A stretch of DNA of 64,000 nt, from contig NW_026622786.1 of the NCBI RefSeq assembly GCF_023065955.2, positions 47,106,938 to 47,170,937 of the forward strand, written 5' to 3'. Shown here in pieces: positions 10,670 through 23,280 of the stretch (positions are counted from its first letter, which is position 1; each line of letters starts with the position of its first letter). The DNA is from Ursus arctos. Lineage: Eukaryota > Chordata > Mammalia > Carnivora > Ursidae. The notes below the pieces were generated by a model, which saw nothing but the letters and a program-made list of their open reading frames with translations, was not told the DNA's origin and ran no database searches. The position numbers were made by a program, and so were the translations under genes.

Positions 10670-12970
10670 CTTGAATATTCCCAGTGATGGAGAGCACGTG
10701 ACTTTATGGGACATTTCATTGCACAGAATGTCCTTGTATTAGGCTTGACCCTCCTCCCTTCACACCCTTTCTGCCCTTTCCTAGTTCACTTCTGGATCCT
10801 GACTCATGTAACATGATATAAGTCCCAGGACTTTTCTGGACCTCACTGTACTCGCCTGAAAATGGAAGGATTTCACATAATACATTTTTTAGCCTCTCCC
10901 GATCTATACTTTGGTATACCCTCAGATTTAAGTCTTCCCTTTTTGCTACTCAGTAACTCTGAAGCTAGTGACAATGTGAGTTATTTTCCCTCTCCCTAAC
11001 TTGTCATTTTGGTGGGTTAATTTTTAAGGAGGTAATTCTGATGATAATGTTTAAGGCAGGAAATGCATTCTATATTCAAGTAAAATCTTAAGCTGAATGT
11101 CAATATCTAATACAATTACAATTGGAATAGCTCCTAAATGAAGTAGGGTTGACTTTTCGGGGAGCCCTGCCTGCTTGGCCTGCTTGCCTCAGATTTATTC
11201 ACCTGCTACCTCTTCCTTATCACCTATGGCTCCTAGCTACACTAGGACTTTGAAAATTTCATGAAATACCATTTTAAAACCACTCCTTTAAGTCAAGAGG
11301 TGGTTCTCATGGTGGTTCTTTACTCACTCTGGCAGCTGATGTAAGCTACCTGTGCTGTTGAGACTTCAGACCCAGGAAAGGTCTAATTTCCAAGCAGCCT
11401 TGGGCTGCTGTACTTTTCTCTCTTCTGCTTCTCAAAAGACTGGTTATCCCAGGAGTTCATAGGAAAGCCTTTTAGGATAGTCCATTTCCAGTTGTTCCAG
11501 GTAAATAACAGAGAAAATGCAATATGTAATAGAAAAAATTAAGACTTAATTTTAAGAGACATTTCACAAAACACAATTAAGAGTGCTGTGTGAAGAGTCC
11601 CTCTTTCAGTTGGTTTTCTTCCTATGTCTGAGTTCATATAGTTGATAGGATTACTCTACTACTCCATGAATAAATATAACCACCTATCATATACAATTAT
11701 AATTTTAAAATGATAAAACCCTGTTTCTTCTAATGAGACTTATATACCAGGAATTGGTGTGTGGTATTCTATCCTAAATATGCTTCCCCATAGACTACTG
11801 TTTATATTTCTTAAACCTTAAACAGATGATGGTACCTCAATACTATCCCTAGTTGTGACCTTACATGTGAGAATTTTACAATCTATACTTGAACTTGTCT
11901 CAAGTAAACACTAGAGAATGCGGATTTGACACATTTTGCGGTTGGATGAAGACTGGCTTTATATTTTTTACTACTGTTTGCAAAGCGGTAAACAATTCTC
12001 TACATTTCAGCTCCTTTTTAACATTTCTTAACACTTAGAATTTTTGGAATGTAGAAAAAATCAGTAACAATTTTTACCACAGGTTTACATTTTCAGTGTG
12101 AATATAATTATATTTTATTCACATACTTTTTATCCTTAAACCTACTTCAATTTCCAAATTAGATAGGGCATGAAGACTGAATAGTATACTCTATTTGGAC
12201 CTTCTGACTTATTTATCTGTTACATATTATTTTTCCTTTAATTAATCATGCATAAATGTATTTTCTGCATGTTATTGAAGATCTCTTGAAATATGATGTC
12301 ATCCTTAGAATATTTCCATTTTATTCAAATACTTCTTCCATTTTGCTGTGTATAGCTTTTGAGGCATAGAGCATAAAACTTGTTGTTTTTTTTTTAAACT
12401 TGGCACATTATTTTCTATTTAGAAGCCCACATTTTTCAATGACATATGTTTACATTCTATAGGAGACAGCATTACTTGTCAATAAACACATCAAAATGAC
12501 TCTGTTACAGGCACACGGTACTTGATAAACTGTTAATGAGCCATCCTTTAAGTGCCACAGACTTAATGATCCAGAGCTGCCAGCTCACACAGTCATTGCA
12601 GTTGCTAACCAGCCATGCCCTTAGCTTACTTTTTCTTGTTCTTGACAGCCTACAAAGCAATACTGAACTTGCCTCTGTCCCCTACCTTTTCTTCCTTCTG
12701 TCTCTAAATTAATGTCCTTGCCCTTTTGTTCCCTTTCTCTTTTACACTAGTCTATTTTCTATATACTCTATATTTTCAAATTAGGTTTTGGGACTCTGAG
12801 AATTAATCTTTGCATATCAATCTAAATAACTGATTGATCTAATGTCTTCTTTAACCAGTTATTTGACTCAATTTTCTTTGTCCTTGAACATTATACAGAT
12901 ATTCATACTATTTAATATTTTTAAATTTTCATTTTTGTGATTGCTCAATTCTTTTGTACCTTTTATTTTA
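10670..12970. other. Unique AT-rich non-genic DNA
   Basis: No gene or clear repeat seen in this 2.3-kb stretch. It may contain elements too diverged to recognise by eye. Confidence 0.4.
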
Positions 12971-13259
12971 TTTCATTCATTTGTTAAACACTTTATTGAG
13001 CATTAGGTGCTAAGTTAGAAATATAAGACATGGTTTTTTGCCTTCAAAGAGCTCATAGTTTAATAAGAGAAATAAACATTGAAACTCTTGCAATTTTCAA
13101 ACCGTACAATAAAGACGTGTAGGATACAATAGGGAATATAAAGCAGAAAGTGATAAAGTTTATCTGGGGAAGGTCAGAATAATTGACAAAGGCAGAAATA
13201 TTTGAGCAGACTCTTGAAGGTTGAGTAGTCATATTTCTGACTTAAAAGATGGGAGAAGG

Positions 13260-13457
13260 GGCACCTCCTTGGTGCAGTCAGTAAGCATCCAGCCGTTGGT
13301 TGCAGCTCAGGTCATGATCTCAGGGTCATGAAATCAAGCCCTGTGTTGGACTCTGTGCTCAGCTCAGAGCCAGCTTGAGATTCTTTCTCCTTTTCCTTCT
13401 GCTCCTCATGCTGTGCTCTCTCTCTCAAATAAGTAAATAAATCTTTAAAAAAATAAT
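13260..13457 (+). repeat. CAN-SINE, sense, with target duplication
   Basis: The head is 'ggcacctccttggtgcagtc', the body contains 'gctcaggtcatgatctcagg', and the tail is '(taaa)n' plus A-rich. The flanks 'taaaagatgggagaagg' (13243-13259) and 'taaaagagtgggagaagg' (13458-13475) form a 17/18-bp target duplication with one indel. Several substitutions suggest it is older than the copy just downstream. Confidence 0.95.
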
Positions 13458-13528
13458 TAAAAGAGTGGGAGAAGGCATTAGGGCATTTTAGGTAAAGGTA
13501 TCAGTGTTTACAAAGACAGTGAGATGAA

Positions 13529-13733
13529 GGGGCACCTGGGTGGCTCAGTCATTAAGCATCTGCCTTCGTCTCAGGGCGTGGTCCCAGGGTCCTGAGATCA
13601 AGCCCCACATTTGGCTCCCTGCTGTGCTGGGAGCCTGCTTCTTCCTCTCCCACTCCCCCTGCTTGTGTTCCCTCTCTCACTGGCTGTCTCTCTCTGTGTC
13701 AAATAAATAAATAGAATCATAAAAAAACAAAAA
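13529..13733 (+). repeat. CAN-SINE, sense, perfect 19-bp duplication
   Basis: A full-length CAN-SINE from 'ggggcacctgggtggctcag' to '(taaa)n' and an A-rich tail. 'acaaagacagtgagatgaa' occurs exactly at 13510-13528 and 13734-13752, which fixes both ends. Confidence 0.98.
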
Positions 13734-14399
13734 ACAAAGACAGTGAGATGAAATGACTTAATGCCTTGAACCCTGGTTATGTGCTAAGGAAATAGCAGTT
13801 TGTCAGTGTAGTGTTTAAAGAGGTATGTAGGTACCAGGAGATAGAGAGTTTATCCTATAGGCAGAGAGAAATCATTGCATACGTTTATTTTCATTCATTT
13901 GTCAGATCTCCTGATCAACAACATATTTTCATGTGGATTCTATTTACGCTTATTTGAAAATAGATATTTTTGTGTGAAGGCCTTTAATCAGGAGAGTAGA
14001 AATAAGATTTGTGCTTTTGAAAAATGCAAATATTCCATATAGTGTGAAAAACAGATTAGAATAAGGATGACACAGAGTCAATCTGAACGCCATTGAGAAA
14101 GCCAAGTTAAGGGATGATGAAGGTTTGGATTATTGCTATGCTGCAGTGAAAAGAAGAACAAACTGGAGGACTATTTAAGCTGTCAGTGAAATAGGACTCA
14201 GTGATTGGACGTGTAGAGTGAGGAAGCCTCCAAAATAACCGATTGGATAGCTAAGTGGATTTGTGGAGCCCATCATAAGGATAGAAATTTCAGAAGAAAG
14301 TAAGTTGAAGACAGGACAGGGAGGGAAATGTTGAATATGTTGGAGGGAGAGTATTACAAGTGCGAAGTGTTGAGGGCAAATTCAGATGGAAAATTCTAG

Positions 14400-14565
14400 T
14401 ACAATGCTTCACAAAGTTTAATGTACATACAGGTCACCAGGGGTCCTCTTCACTTACAGGTTCTAGTTCAGTAGTCTGGGGCAGGGCTAGAGAGTCTGTA
14501 ATTCTGAGAAGCCCCTGAGAGATAGCCATGCTGTTTAACCATGGACCACACTTTAGCACGTATCT
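14400..14565 (+). mobile_element. MER5-type nonautonomous hAT element
   Basis: 'aatgcttcacaaagtttaat', 'caccaggggtcctcttca', 'cagtagtctggggcagggct' and 'atggaccacactttagca' follow the MER5A-like consensus from one terminal repeat to the other. It lies inside the old L1M-like repeat, so it arrived later. It encodes nothing. Confidence 0.85.
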
Positions 14566-15469
14566 AAGAGGGAGTTGGCTTTAATACTCAACACAAAATA
14601 TGAGCTGGAGGTATAAATGCACAAATTCTCAGCATATTGATGGCAGCTGAAGCCAGACTAGTGACTATTTACACAGCTTAAAAAGAAAATCTTTCCTATA
14701 AAACCAAAATTTGAGAGATTAATAAAAGTACTAAGCTAGTACTTGAAATTATGCTATTCCTTGCAGATTTAAGATTTTGTATAAAGTGTAGTCTTTTCAT
14801 TAAATTATGCTTTTTATTCATTTAGCCTATCAACCAGAGAAGTTCATATTTACAGTTTAGGAAAAAATGTGTGTGTTTTACATGGAATCATATGAGCTAA
14901 TGAATCAATAATATGGTGCCAGAGAAGGCCAACTCTTTTTTAAGTGAGAAAGAACTCATTCTTACACCAATTCAGATGAAACCTTTCTTCAAGTATGATA
15001 AAAACAAATTGGCAGGTGAGGGAACCCAACATTCAGACCAGTAGTACTTGAATTGAGGAAGGATACGTAAAGAGAAGAATAAGGCTGAGAACGTTTGAGA
15101 GACAAGTAGAGAAAAGGAGCCAGGTAAGCAAATGGAGAAGTGAAGTCAGGAATTCATCAAGATATTTCAATCAAAAGAAAAGAGTGCTTCAGAAAAGAAT
15201 TAGTCAATATTGTAAGCTGCAGTAGATGCAAGTAAGATGGGTAACAGACAATATTCATTGTACTTAGAATTTTTATCGTTATGCAGTTGATGGCCATTTC
15301 CAGGGAAGTTCAGTAGAGGGAGAGGGTCAGAAGAAGCCAGATACCTGTGGCTTGAAGATTGAACTGGGAGGTGAGGAATTAGAAGGAATGAAGGGAAATA
15401 GGTTTTTGTTTGTTTGGTCAGTTAAGGAATTTCATGGCACATAGTGTAAAAGAGAGAGAAATAGATCAT

Positions 15470-16035
15470 GAAGTCTCAATTTTAAGGTTATACTTTAATT
15501 TCAATTTTGCTGACAAATTGTTTTTACTCCTTTCTGGTGTAGAAGACTCCAGCACTTCGGGAAAAGAAACAAACTGGAAGTAGAGACAAAGGTTTTAGTT
15601 TGTCTGTCATTAATAATCCATTCAGTAGAATTGAAAAATAACTTGAAATCAACCGTTCTGAATGCTGTGTTCATTTCTCTTCCCCCACCTTTCAGCTCTT
15701 AATAGTAAATCAGTTGAAATGAGAACCACTTCACAGGTTGTGCAGGGATAATACTTTATTTGATCCAATGAACCATCTGCTTTAATTATGTCACTTCTGG
15801 AAAGTGGGGCTCTTTTCTCCAGAACAGCAACTTAGTTTTTGGCAGAAAGTATAAAGAAAGACAAAAATTACCCAGCCTCTCCTCAGTGATATATTTAAAT
15901 ACTGCTAAATGAAAAATCAGAATTCAGTACAGGATCCCAGGTAGATCACAGAAATTAAAACTTTGCTTTATTCTCTCCATTTAGCCCTGGGCATGTTTAT
16001 CTCTCCTTCAGTTTTCTATCTTGGTGCTACTGACT
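15470..16035. other. Unique non-genic DNA
   Basis: No supportable feature. Confidence 0.35.
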
Positions 16036-16039
16036 GGTT

Positions 16040-16165
16040 TTGGACTGATCGTGAACTCAAAAGTTTGGATGGTATCTTGTTAACTTTCGATTCCCAAGTA
16101 TTAGCACAATGCCTGGAAACTTGGAAGATGTTCTTTAGATATTTACTGGATCAATCAATAAATGA
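16040..16165 (+). repeat. Probable L2 3' tail, sense
   Basis: 'tagcacaatgcctggaaact' followed by 'atatttactggatcaatcaa' and 'taaatga' matches the L2 3' end, where a 'cagtgcctggcac' block precedes a 'caataaat...gaatgaatga' tail. Diverged. Confidence 0.45.
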
Positions 16166-16179
16166 TTATATTACTTAAT

Positions 16180-19140
16180 AAGGGCTTTAAAAATAATGAG
16201 AATAGTAGTTCTAAGCTAGTTAAAATTGCCATTTTTGTGGCCAATAGGCATAATGGAAACACCTAGTCTCCAATATAGTAAGAATATTATGAGATAATTT
16301 TGGTTCAGTATAAAGTTCAGTATCTATATAGTTCTTCTTATTTTTAAAATCTTGTAAATACATAGAATTTGAGCAACTTCTGGCTTTGTGTATGTGTGTG
16401 GGGTCAATGTGAAGGTTATATTATATGAGATGTAAAAACTTAGCAATATGTTTTAGGAGTTATGTTTTGGTGTCTAGCCTAAAAAGTGCTCCTTAAAAGT
16501 TTAATAGAGTTTCTTGATTTTTGGAGCATAAATCATTTGTGGAAAAGTGAAATTGGATTGTTTCACTATAATTCCCAAGTGGCAAATCATTTCAAGAGCT
16601 CTAAGAATAGGTGCATTTGCCCAATCTGATTGGCTACCTTAAAGGCAGAAGCAATTATGTTATGCTAATGTGCATATTATGCTCAGAAATTTGAATTTAC
16701 TATTCTAATGCATCAATGTATATTGTCTTTTTAAAGAGGTAAGCTTATAGCTCTCAAGTTTTGTGTAAAGAGAGGTTTTAAAGATTAGCAATTGTCAGGT
16801 GTAGGGAGCCTGAAGCATTCTTACATTTCATGATAATGATTGGATCTTTCCTTTAACAGTAAATACAGAGCTGAATATAGTGATAACCTTGATTAAGTAT
16901 AACAGAACTATGGAAACATTCTGGGGGAGGTTTTTTGCATCTTTTTGTAAAATCTGTAACAATGTGAGGAAAATTATTTTGAAATTTGCTCATTAAGAAC
17001 GTCACAGAAGAGCATTTTGTTTCCATTGTCTAATAGAGTGGACTAGTGGATGCATACTTTTTTCCTAAGGTGTGTAGTTTATGGTCAGAAATGTGGTGCT
17101 TTTGTGACACCACTTACCAAGGATTTTTATGTATTTTATTTCATAGCTCATCAGAAGGTTTACATGAAGAATTCCTTTACAATTGAGTAAACAAACAAAA
17201 AGATGCTAGATCTCCTGCTTCAACCAATACAGAAACATGAGAACATATACAATATCTACTACACAATTTTCAATTTTTATTTTAGATGCAGAGAAAAATA
17301 AATGATGTAGTGATTAAAACCTTTGGTATATAGAATTTGTCTCAAATAATTTCTGGCATGTTTTTCAGTAATAAGTCATGTAGCCAGATGGCTGTATATG
17401 AGAAATTACCTGTGTAAGTCAAACATTTTATTCTAAATTTTAGCAAGGGTAATTCCATGAATTAAAGAGAATAACTTTGAAATTAGAGGTGGGTTATGAA
17501 TGTTGATTTTCTTTGGAAATATGATAGTTTATATAATGCTTTTTGAAGTTTTTTTCTTAGTTTAATGAAGGTAAGTGATATGCACCCTAGTTGTAAGCAA
17601 CCCAGTGAGTTCACTGTCTTTGTCTATACCTATGATTGTTCTTTTGTTTAAACAATACATTATATCAAGACAGAAGAGTGTGGCATAATTTGATATGAGA
17701 ATATAATAAAGTATAATGACATTTACTAGTCCCTAATACTCCTAGAATGTTATTTTGTTAGTTCATTAAACAGTTTTCTCTTTCATTTTAATGTTTATTG
17801 ATCCCCAGTGAATATGAAAGCCTTTACATAGCTCAAGTCTTTAATTTGTTATTTCAGTAATTATTGTTCTTGTGTTATTTGTTAAGTTTTTTTTTTCATT
17901 AAAATGTTTTAAACATGAAATGTAGTCTAGCAGGGAAGCATTATATTAACTTTAAAAATTCTTAGCTTTAATTTACAAGATATTTTCTAATCTCATTATG
18001 GGGGATTTAGCAACACAACTCTCATTTACACTAAAACAGGCTGACTGGCCTCTCTATGAGGGGGATTTGCATCTGCATTTTAAAGCACTAAGCCTTTTTA
18101 ATATACTCCTGATAAATCGGCTTTTAAGATTCATCCAGCAAATAAGTGTGGGGAAAAACTGTAAACACTTAGTTAAGTGGTTACAGATACGTAAGCAATT
18201 AAAATGAGGTAATTTTATTTGTATGAAGGGTTTGGGCTTAATTTGAATCAGACAAGTGTCAAGGGCTCTACTCAGGTTCCAACACCACCACCGCAATAAC
18301 AATAATAAAAACCCAATAACCTTTGCCTGGGCAAAGACAGAAAAGGAGTGAAGAGTTGTGTCACCTTTCCTTTCAAAAACTTCTGCCACAAAAAATGACA
18401 ATGATGCCACTGAAATGCAAGGAATAGAGGAAACAAAATACTCTTTAATGAAAGGGATTGGATACATACAGATTTTATTCTTCTACAGGTGCTTTTATTA
18501 CTTTAGGGCATTTCATTGCATTGAAATACAATGATTTATGAAAATAAAATAACATTTAATGAAAGAAGTAGGATATGCAAAGATTTTAGTTTTACTGCTT
18601 TGAGTATTTCCACTGTTTTATATTATGAGTCTTTGGCACCTTTAAAAAAAAATTCAGTAAAATTAAAAGAACTTTGTTTTATTCAAAATATTTTAAAACA
18701 TTAACTTTTAAATATTACCTTGTCAAATTTATTCTTAGATACTTTGTATTTTGTTGTTATATAAGGCATCTTTAAAATAAAACGTTCTAAATGTTTGCTG
18801 CTACTACATAAAAATGTAATTCTTTTGTATTATGTTGATTTTAGTTAGAGCAAACTTGCCAAACAATTGCTCAAACAATTGTTGAATTTAAATATGAATT
18901 TGTATATTCTTTTGGTGCCTCCATGTAGATAATTATATCATCTGTGGATAAGAACAATTTGAATAAGTCTTTAACAAACTATACCTCTTGTTTCTTTTTC
19001 TTGTCATATTGTATGGCTAGAGTATTTGTTAGATTTCAGAAGGAAGGGATGGTAGCAAATTTTGTGTCAAGTTCCAAAAGAAATACATTTAGTTTTATAC
19101 TATTGACCATATCTATTATAATCTTTAATATATATACTTT
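16180..19140. other. Unique AT-rich non-genic DNA
   Basis: Very AT-rich. A 137-codon minus frame at 18054-18467 is the longest non-repeat frame here, but it shows no domain and its Cys- and Phe-rich composition looks like chance. No other feature seen. Confidence 0.4.
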
Positions 19141-20860
19141 ATACATTTAAGCTTTTTTGTATATATACTTTTTCAGTTTCCTAAGCTTTTTTAGTAAGTA
19201 GATATGAATTTTATTGAATGTACTTCTGGTATCCATTGTGATGATCATGTACTTTTTCTTTAATCCATTGAAAAATAATTAAATCTTTGAATAAACAAAA
19301 CTCAACATGGTCAAATGACATTTTTCTTTTTATAAAGATTTAGTTAGCTTTAGTACATTTACATTTGTATTAATGAGTTTTGTTTATAATTTTCTATCCT
19401 CATAGTTCTTTTGTCTTGTTTTGGTAACTAGTTTGTAATTATCTCAAAAAAGGAGTATAGAATCTTCCCCTCACTTCTGTTTTTTGAAAGAATTTAACAT
19501 TTTGTTATCAGTTCCTCAAATAACTAAAAGAATTTTCCTATAAAAAGAAAGCCTCGTGGTCTTGACAGCATGATTTTTTATTAATAATTTAACTTCTTTA
19601 AGAGGTAGGGGAATATCATCAAAGTCCTATTTTTTGAATAAATTCTTCTAGGACTTTTATCACTGTGCCTAGGTTCTTAAATGTATTGGCATGAAGTATT
19701 TCAAAATATCATTTTATTGTCTTTTCAACTTCTGTCTCATTTGTAATTATGTTCCCTTTTTCATTTATAGCATGGTTCATATGACCTCTTTTTTTCTTTG
19801 TTAACTTTGCTTGATGTTAGTTAATTTTATTAATTTTCTTGAATTAACATTTAATTCTTTGGAACATTATTATCTTCTATGTTATATTTGACTTCCTATT
19901 ACATTAATTTCTCTTCAGAGTGTAGTCATTATAAAATTTGTGGAGGCTTTAGTGTATGTTTAATTTTTATAAATGGTTCAAAGTTTCTTAGAAAGATGTG
20001 TTCTTTTAATTGTAGAGAACACAGTTCATTTATGACCATTATGTCAGTCTCATTAATTAACTTGTTCACATCTTCTGTATACTTTCCTAATTTTTTTTCT
20101 TTAAGTCTGCATGATCTAACAATTATAGAAAGAGTTGTGTTCACACCTGTCACTATAATGATATATTTGTTATTTTATTCTAATATCAATTTTTTGTTTA
20201 AATATTTTGTGGTTGTTTTATAAGTCTATCTAAAATTAAGCATTTTATGTCTTTCTGCTTAATTGAACCTTATGTCAATTTGTAGTGATTCTCATTGTCT
20301 CTACTGCTTTTTTCTTCGTTGGTTTGATTTACTATTTTATTTCATGATTTACTTTGATATTAATATAACTATATCTAATTTTTTTTTGTCTAGAATTTGT
20401 CTGACGTATTTTTTCTGTCCTTTGACTTAAAACTTACAATATGCTTATGTTTTAGGCATTTTTTTCTTGTAAATTGTGTAAAGCTGGTCTGTGTTTTCTC
20501 TTATCTAGTCTAACAATTTTTATTTGGTTTGATCTATTTATAAAGCCCCAAATTAGCAAGTATTCCTACTATACCTTTGTCTGGGAGGAGTGTTTTTCCT
20601 GGTTTACTTAACTAGGACTGTTGCTTTTGAGAAGTCTAGTATTATGGAAGCTAGTTCTTTCAACCACCCACATTTTCTGGTCCCCATGTTTTATCTATTG
20701 CCTTCAAGAGTGGTTTGAGATATCCAAAGTAAGTTACTCAGAATAAGAGAGTTTTCAGGATTTATTTATCTTTCCTCAGGTATTCTTGTAATTTTGACCC
20801 CTCAGGATTTCCTTTCCCTGAATTTCCATCTAAGCCGCACATCTAATATGTGACCTAATA
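19140..20860 (-). repeat. Old L1 ORF2/3' remnant, antisense
   Basis: Read on the plus strand, it carries the words of an inverted L1 ORF2: 'tttctttaatccattgaaaa', 'aaattcttctaggactttta', 'tgtattggcatgaagtattt' and 'tttgatattaatataactat', ordered from the ORF2 centre towards the 3' end. Many stops and indels show it is long dead. The part beyond about 20540 is less certain. The open frames at 19879-20223 fall inside it. Confidence 0.75.
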
Positions 20861-20912
20861 TTGGGACTGTTTTCCTCAAGCTCTATTATGCTTTATTGCC
20901 AGAAACAAAAGG

Positions 20913-21106
20913 TGGGGTGCCTGAGGGGCGCAGCCATTAAGCATCTGCCTTTAGCTCAGGTCATGATCCCAGGGTCTGGGGGATGGAGCCCCACACTGGG
21001 CTCCCTGCTCGGAGGGAAGCCTGCTTCTCCCTCTCACACTTCCCTTGCTTGTGTTCCCTCTCTGTCTGTCAAATAAATATTTTTAAAAAATTAAAAAAAT
21101 TAAAAA
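20913..21106 (+). repeat. CAN-SINE, sense, perfect 12-bp duplication
   Basis: The head 'tggggtgcctgaggggcgca' is followed by 'catctgcctttagctcaggt' and an A-rich tail. 'agaaacaaaagg' occurs exactly at 20901-20912 and 21107-21118. The inserted copy has an unusual 'gaggggcgc' in place of the common 'gggtggctc'. Confidence 0.95.
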
Positions 21107-21189
21107 AGAAACAAAAGGAGAATTTTAAAAATAAATAAATAAATAAAACATATAGGCTCAAAATCTTAGAGTCCAAAGGAAGCTTTAGA

Positions 21190-21350
21190 AGTGCCTTATC
21201 CCACTTTTTATTGATTGAGTCTCTCAATTTTCTCATCTGAAAAACAGGGATTCTAATACCTACCTTGCAGCATTAGTCCTTTTATTTAAACTAGAATATA
21301 TGAAACTCTTGGCTCATCAATAGCCGCATACTCAATGACAGTAATTAATA
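21190..21350 (+). repeat. MIR fragment, sense
   Basis: 'tctcaattttctcatctgaa' and 'ctaatacctaccttgcagca' are the MIR 3' half. Diverged. Confidence 0.5.
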
Positions 21351-21875
21351 TCATTAATATTCATAAAGATTTGTATTCATAATTGTAGATTGTATTCATA
21401 AAGATTCATAAAGAATAGTGTTTAAGTGGGGAATGCCTTTAAAAAGGAATTGGAGATGATGAAACACAAACTGCTAATGACAAGAAGAATGATTTAGATT
21501 AAAACGTATGGCTTTAAGTTTACAGCCATGCATGGAACAAAATGAGGAAAAGCAGTATTATATGGCAGATTAGGTGCAGTATTGAAGTTCAGCCATTATT
21601 CAGCTTTTAGGAAAAAAAGAAGTGGCAACCTCAAAATTAAGACAAACCCGTTTTAAAGATGCCTTTAGTGTCTCAAAGCTTCTACTCTGTTGAAATATAT
21701 TCATTGGTCTGATCAAGGTTTCATGTCTGTCTTTGATGGTACTTTCATTTTATTAGTCCTTCCTAGTTTCCATTACTCTTAGGGAATTTTCAGGTATATG
21801 CTGATGGAGCCAGGATATCCTAGATCTTCATTATAATGCAATATTGTCTTCTCTTTTCTTTCTTCTGTCAAGGTT

Positions 21876-21941
21876 TTCTACTGTAGAATAAGAAAAGGCT
21901 CTTTAGACTTCTACTGTAGAATAAGAAAAGGCTCTTTAGAC
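21876..21941. repeat. Perfect 33-bp tandem duplication
   Basis: The 33-bp unit beginning 'ttctactgtagaataagaaa' and ending 'ggctctttagac' occurs twice head-to-tail without a single difference. The lack of divergence means either a very recent event or an assembly artefact. Confidence 0.97.
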
Positions 21942-22012
21942 TTAAGATTGTTTTATAGTAGTGCATTTGCTTGTGCAAATATGTTTGTATGCTGTGTCCA
22001 TATGAGTGGAGC

Positions 22013-22034
22013 TATATATATATATATATATATG
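22013..22034. repeat. (TA)n microsatellite
   Basis: About 10 uninterrupted TA units. Confidence 0.95.
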
Positions 22035-22149
22035 GAAAAGAGGAAAAGGATTCTAAATAGATTCTTTTACCATCCTATTTTAAGGCACCCAAACCCAGCC
22101 TTTTCCTCTTTTCAGTTAGATGGGAATACATAAGCATGAAACTTATCAA

Positions 22150-22730
22150 GAGTTATGAGCACAGCACTGCCGTTCACTTTACTGCTTGAGCTAAAAACCC
22201 TAGAATAATCATTGACTTCCTTTTTTCCTCACATCATGTCCAATCCATGAGGACATATTCTCATTTCTAACATCAAAAGACATATTGAACCATATTTCAT
22301 GATTTCCAATGCTACCATCTATCCCAAGGCTACCATCCTCTCTTGCATTTCCTGACTTGTCTTACTGCTTCTACTCTTGCTCTTCTATAGCATATTTCCA
22401 GTCTGATGGATGTCTCTGAAAGCTGTATCAGATCATGTTATTCTTCACTAAGATTTTCCTAGTGTCTTCTCATCATATGTAAATGAAAGCACAAAATCCT
22501 TATAGCAACCTCTGTCTATTCCCTTGAAAAAGTGTACCATGCTCTGCTTTGCTTCATTCCAGCCAGACTGGCCTTCTTGTGGTTCCTAAAATGTTCTCTC
22601 CTAGATATGCACAGCCTCTGCAAGCCCCCCTTCCCCCCGCCACACTGGCTTGTGTTAATTTTGCTTCATAACACTTATCGTTACCTGACATTATATTTTA
22701 TGTATGTTCGTTTATTGTGGATGTTCTTTG
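22150..22730 (+). repeat. L2 LINE 3' region, first part
   Basis: 'attccagccagactggcctt', 'cttgtggttcctaaaatgtt' and 'tgcttcataacacttatcg' follow the L2 consensus in sense orientation. The L2 is cut by a MER5-type insertion and resumes at about 22900. Confidence 0.7.
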
Positions 22731-22737
22731 CCCTAGC

Positions 22738-22893
22738 TGCATATCAGAATTATCTGAGAAGTTATCATAAATTATAAATTAAACACACACATCAGAATTA
22801 CTTAAGAAGTCACATATATATGGAGTGGGGAGGAGAGTATCCTTAAGCATTGTTAACTTTTAAAAACTCTACAGCCAGAGTTGAGAACCACTG
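22738..22893 (+). mobile_element. MER5-type element inserted in L2
   Basis: 'atatcagaattatctgagaa' at the start and 'agccagagttgagaaccactg'-like sequence at the right edge are hallmarks of MER5-type hAT elements. Both flanks are L2, so the order of events is clear. The copy contains a partial internal duplication, 'atcagaattatctgagaagt' versus 'atcagaattacttaagaagt'. Confidence 0.75.
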
Positions 22894-22899
22894 TATATT

Positions 22900-23045
22900 T
22901 GTTTCATTTTGGTTTAGTTTTCTCCTTCCAGACTATAAACTCAATAAAGGCAAGGACAGTTTCTATTTTGTTCACTGTTCTATCCCTGGCTCTCAGAATA
23001 GTGCCTGCCACATTATAAGCTTTCAATAAATATTTGTTCATAATT
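22900..23045 (+). repeat. L2 LINE 3' end, second part
   Basis: 'ctccttccagactataaact', 'aggcaaggacagtttctatt', 'agaatagtgcctgccacatt' and 'tcaataaatatttgttcata' are the L2 3' terminus. Confidence 0.8.
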
Positions 23046-23134
23046 TAAAAAATAATTAGTACTTTCCACCTAGAATATACAAACAAATATGCACCATTGG
23101 CTGTACATAATTCAGTAAACTACATACCTCTCAT

Positions 23135-23280
23135 TTTTCATCGATTTGTTCACTCATTTAAGAAATACTCTTGCATTCAATGAACCAGACAATATTCTAG
23201 GCTCTCAGAAATCAAGAATGAAATAAATAAATATCTGTGCCCTTGTGGAGCTTACATTCTCATCCTGGTGGTAAATGTGT
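23135..23280 (+). repeat. Old L1M-like repeat fragment
   Basis: 'tcactcatttaagaaatact' and 'cttgtggagcttacattctc' match the opening segment of the family described at 12975. Confidence 0.55.

Larger units (their letters stand above)
12975..15460 (+). repeat. Old L1M-like 3' repeat, interrupted
   Basis: Pieces of one long, old mammalian repeat lie in order: 'cattcatttgttaaacactt' and 'caaagagctcatagtttaat' near the start, 'tttggattattgctatgctg' in the middle and 'gctgcagtagatgcaagtaa' near the end. I know the family as an abundant old repeat, probably the 3' part of an L1M-type LINE, but cannot name the subfamily. It is split by two CAN-SINEs (13260, 13529) and a MER5-type element (14400). 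Further copies occur at about 23.1, 29.7, 38, 44.4 and 55.2 kb. Confidence 0.6.

Noticed and set aside
18054..18467. 137-codon open frame on the minus strand
   Set aside because: No recognisable domain, Phe/Cys/Leu-rich like translated non-coding DNA, and overlapped by another frame on the other strand.
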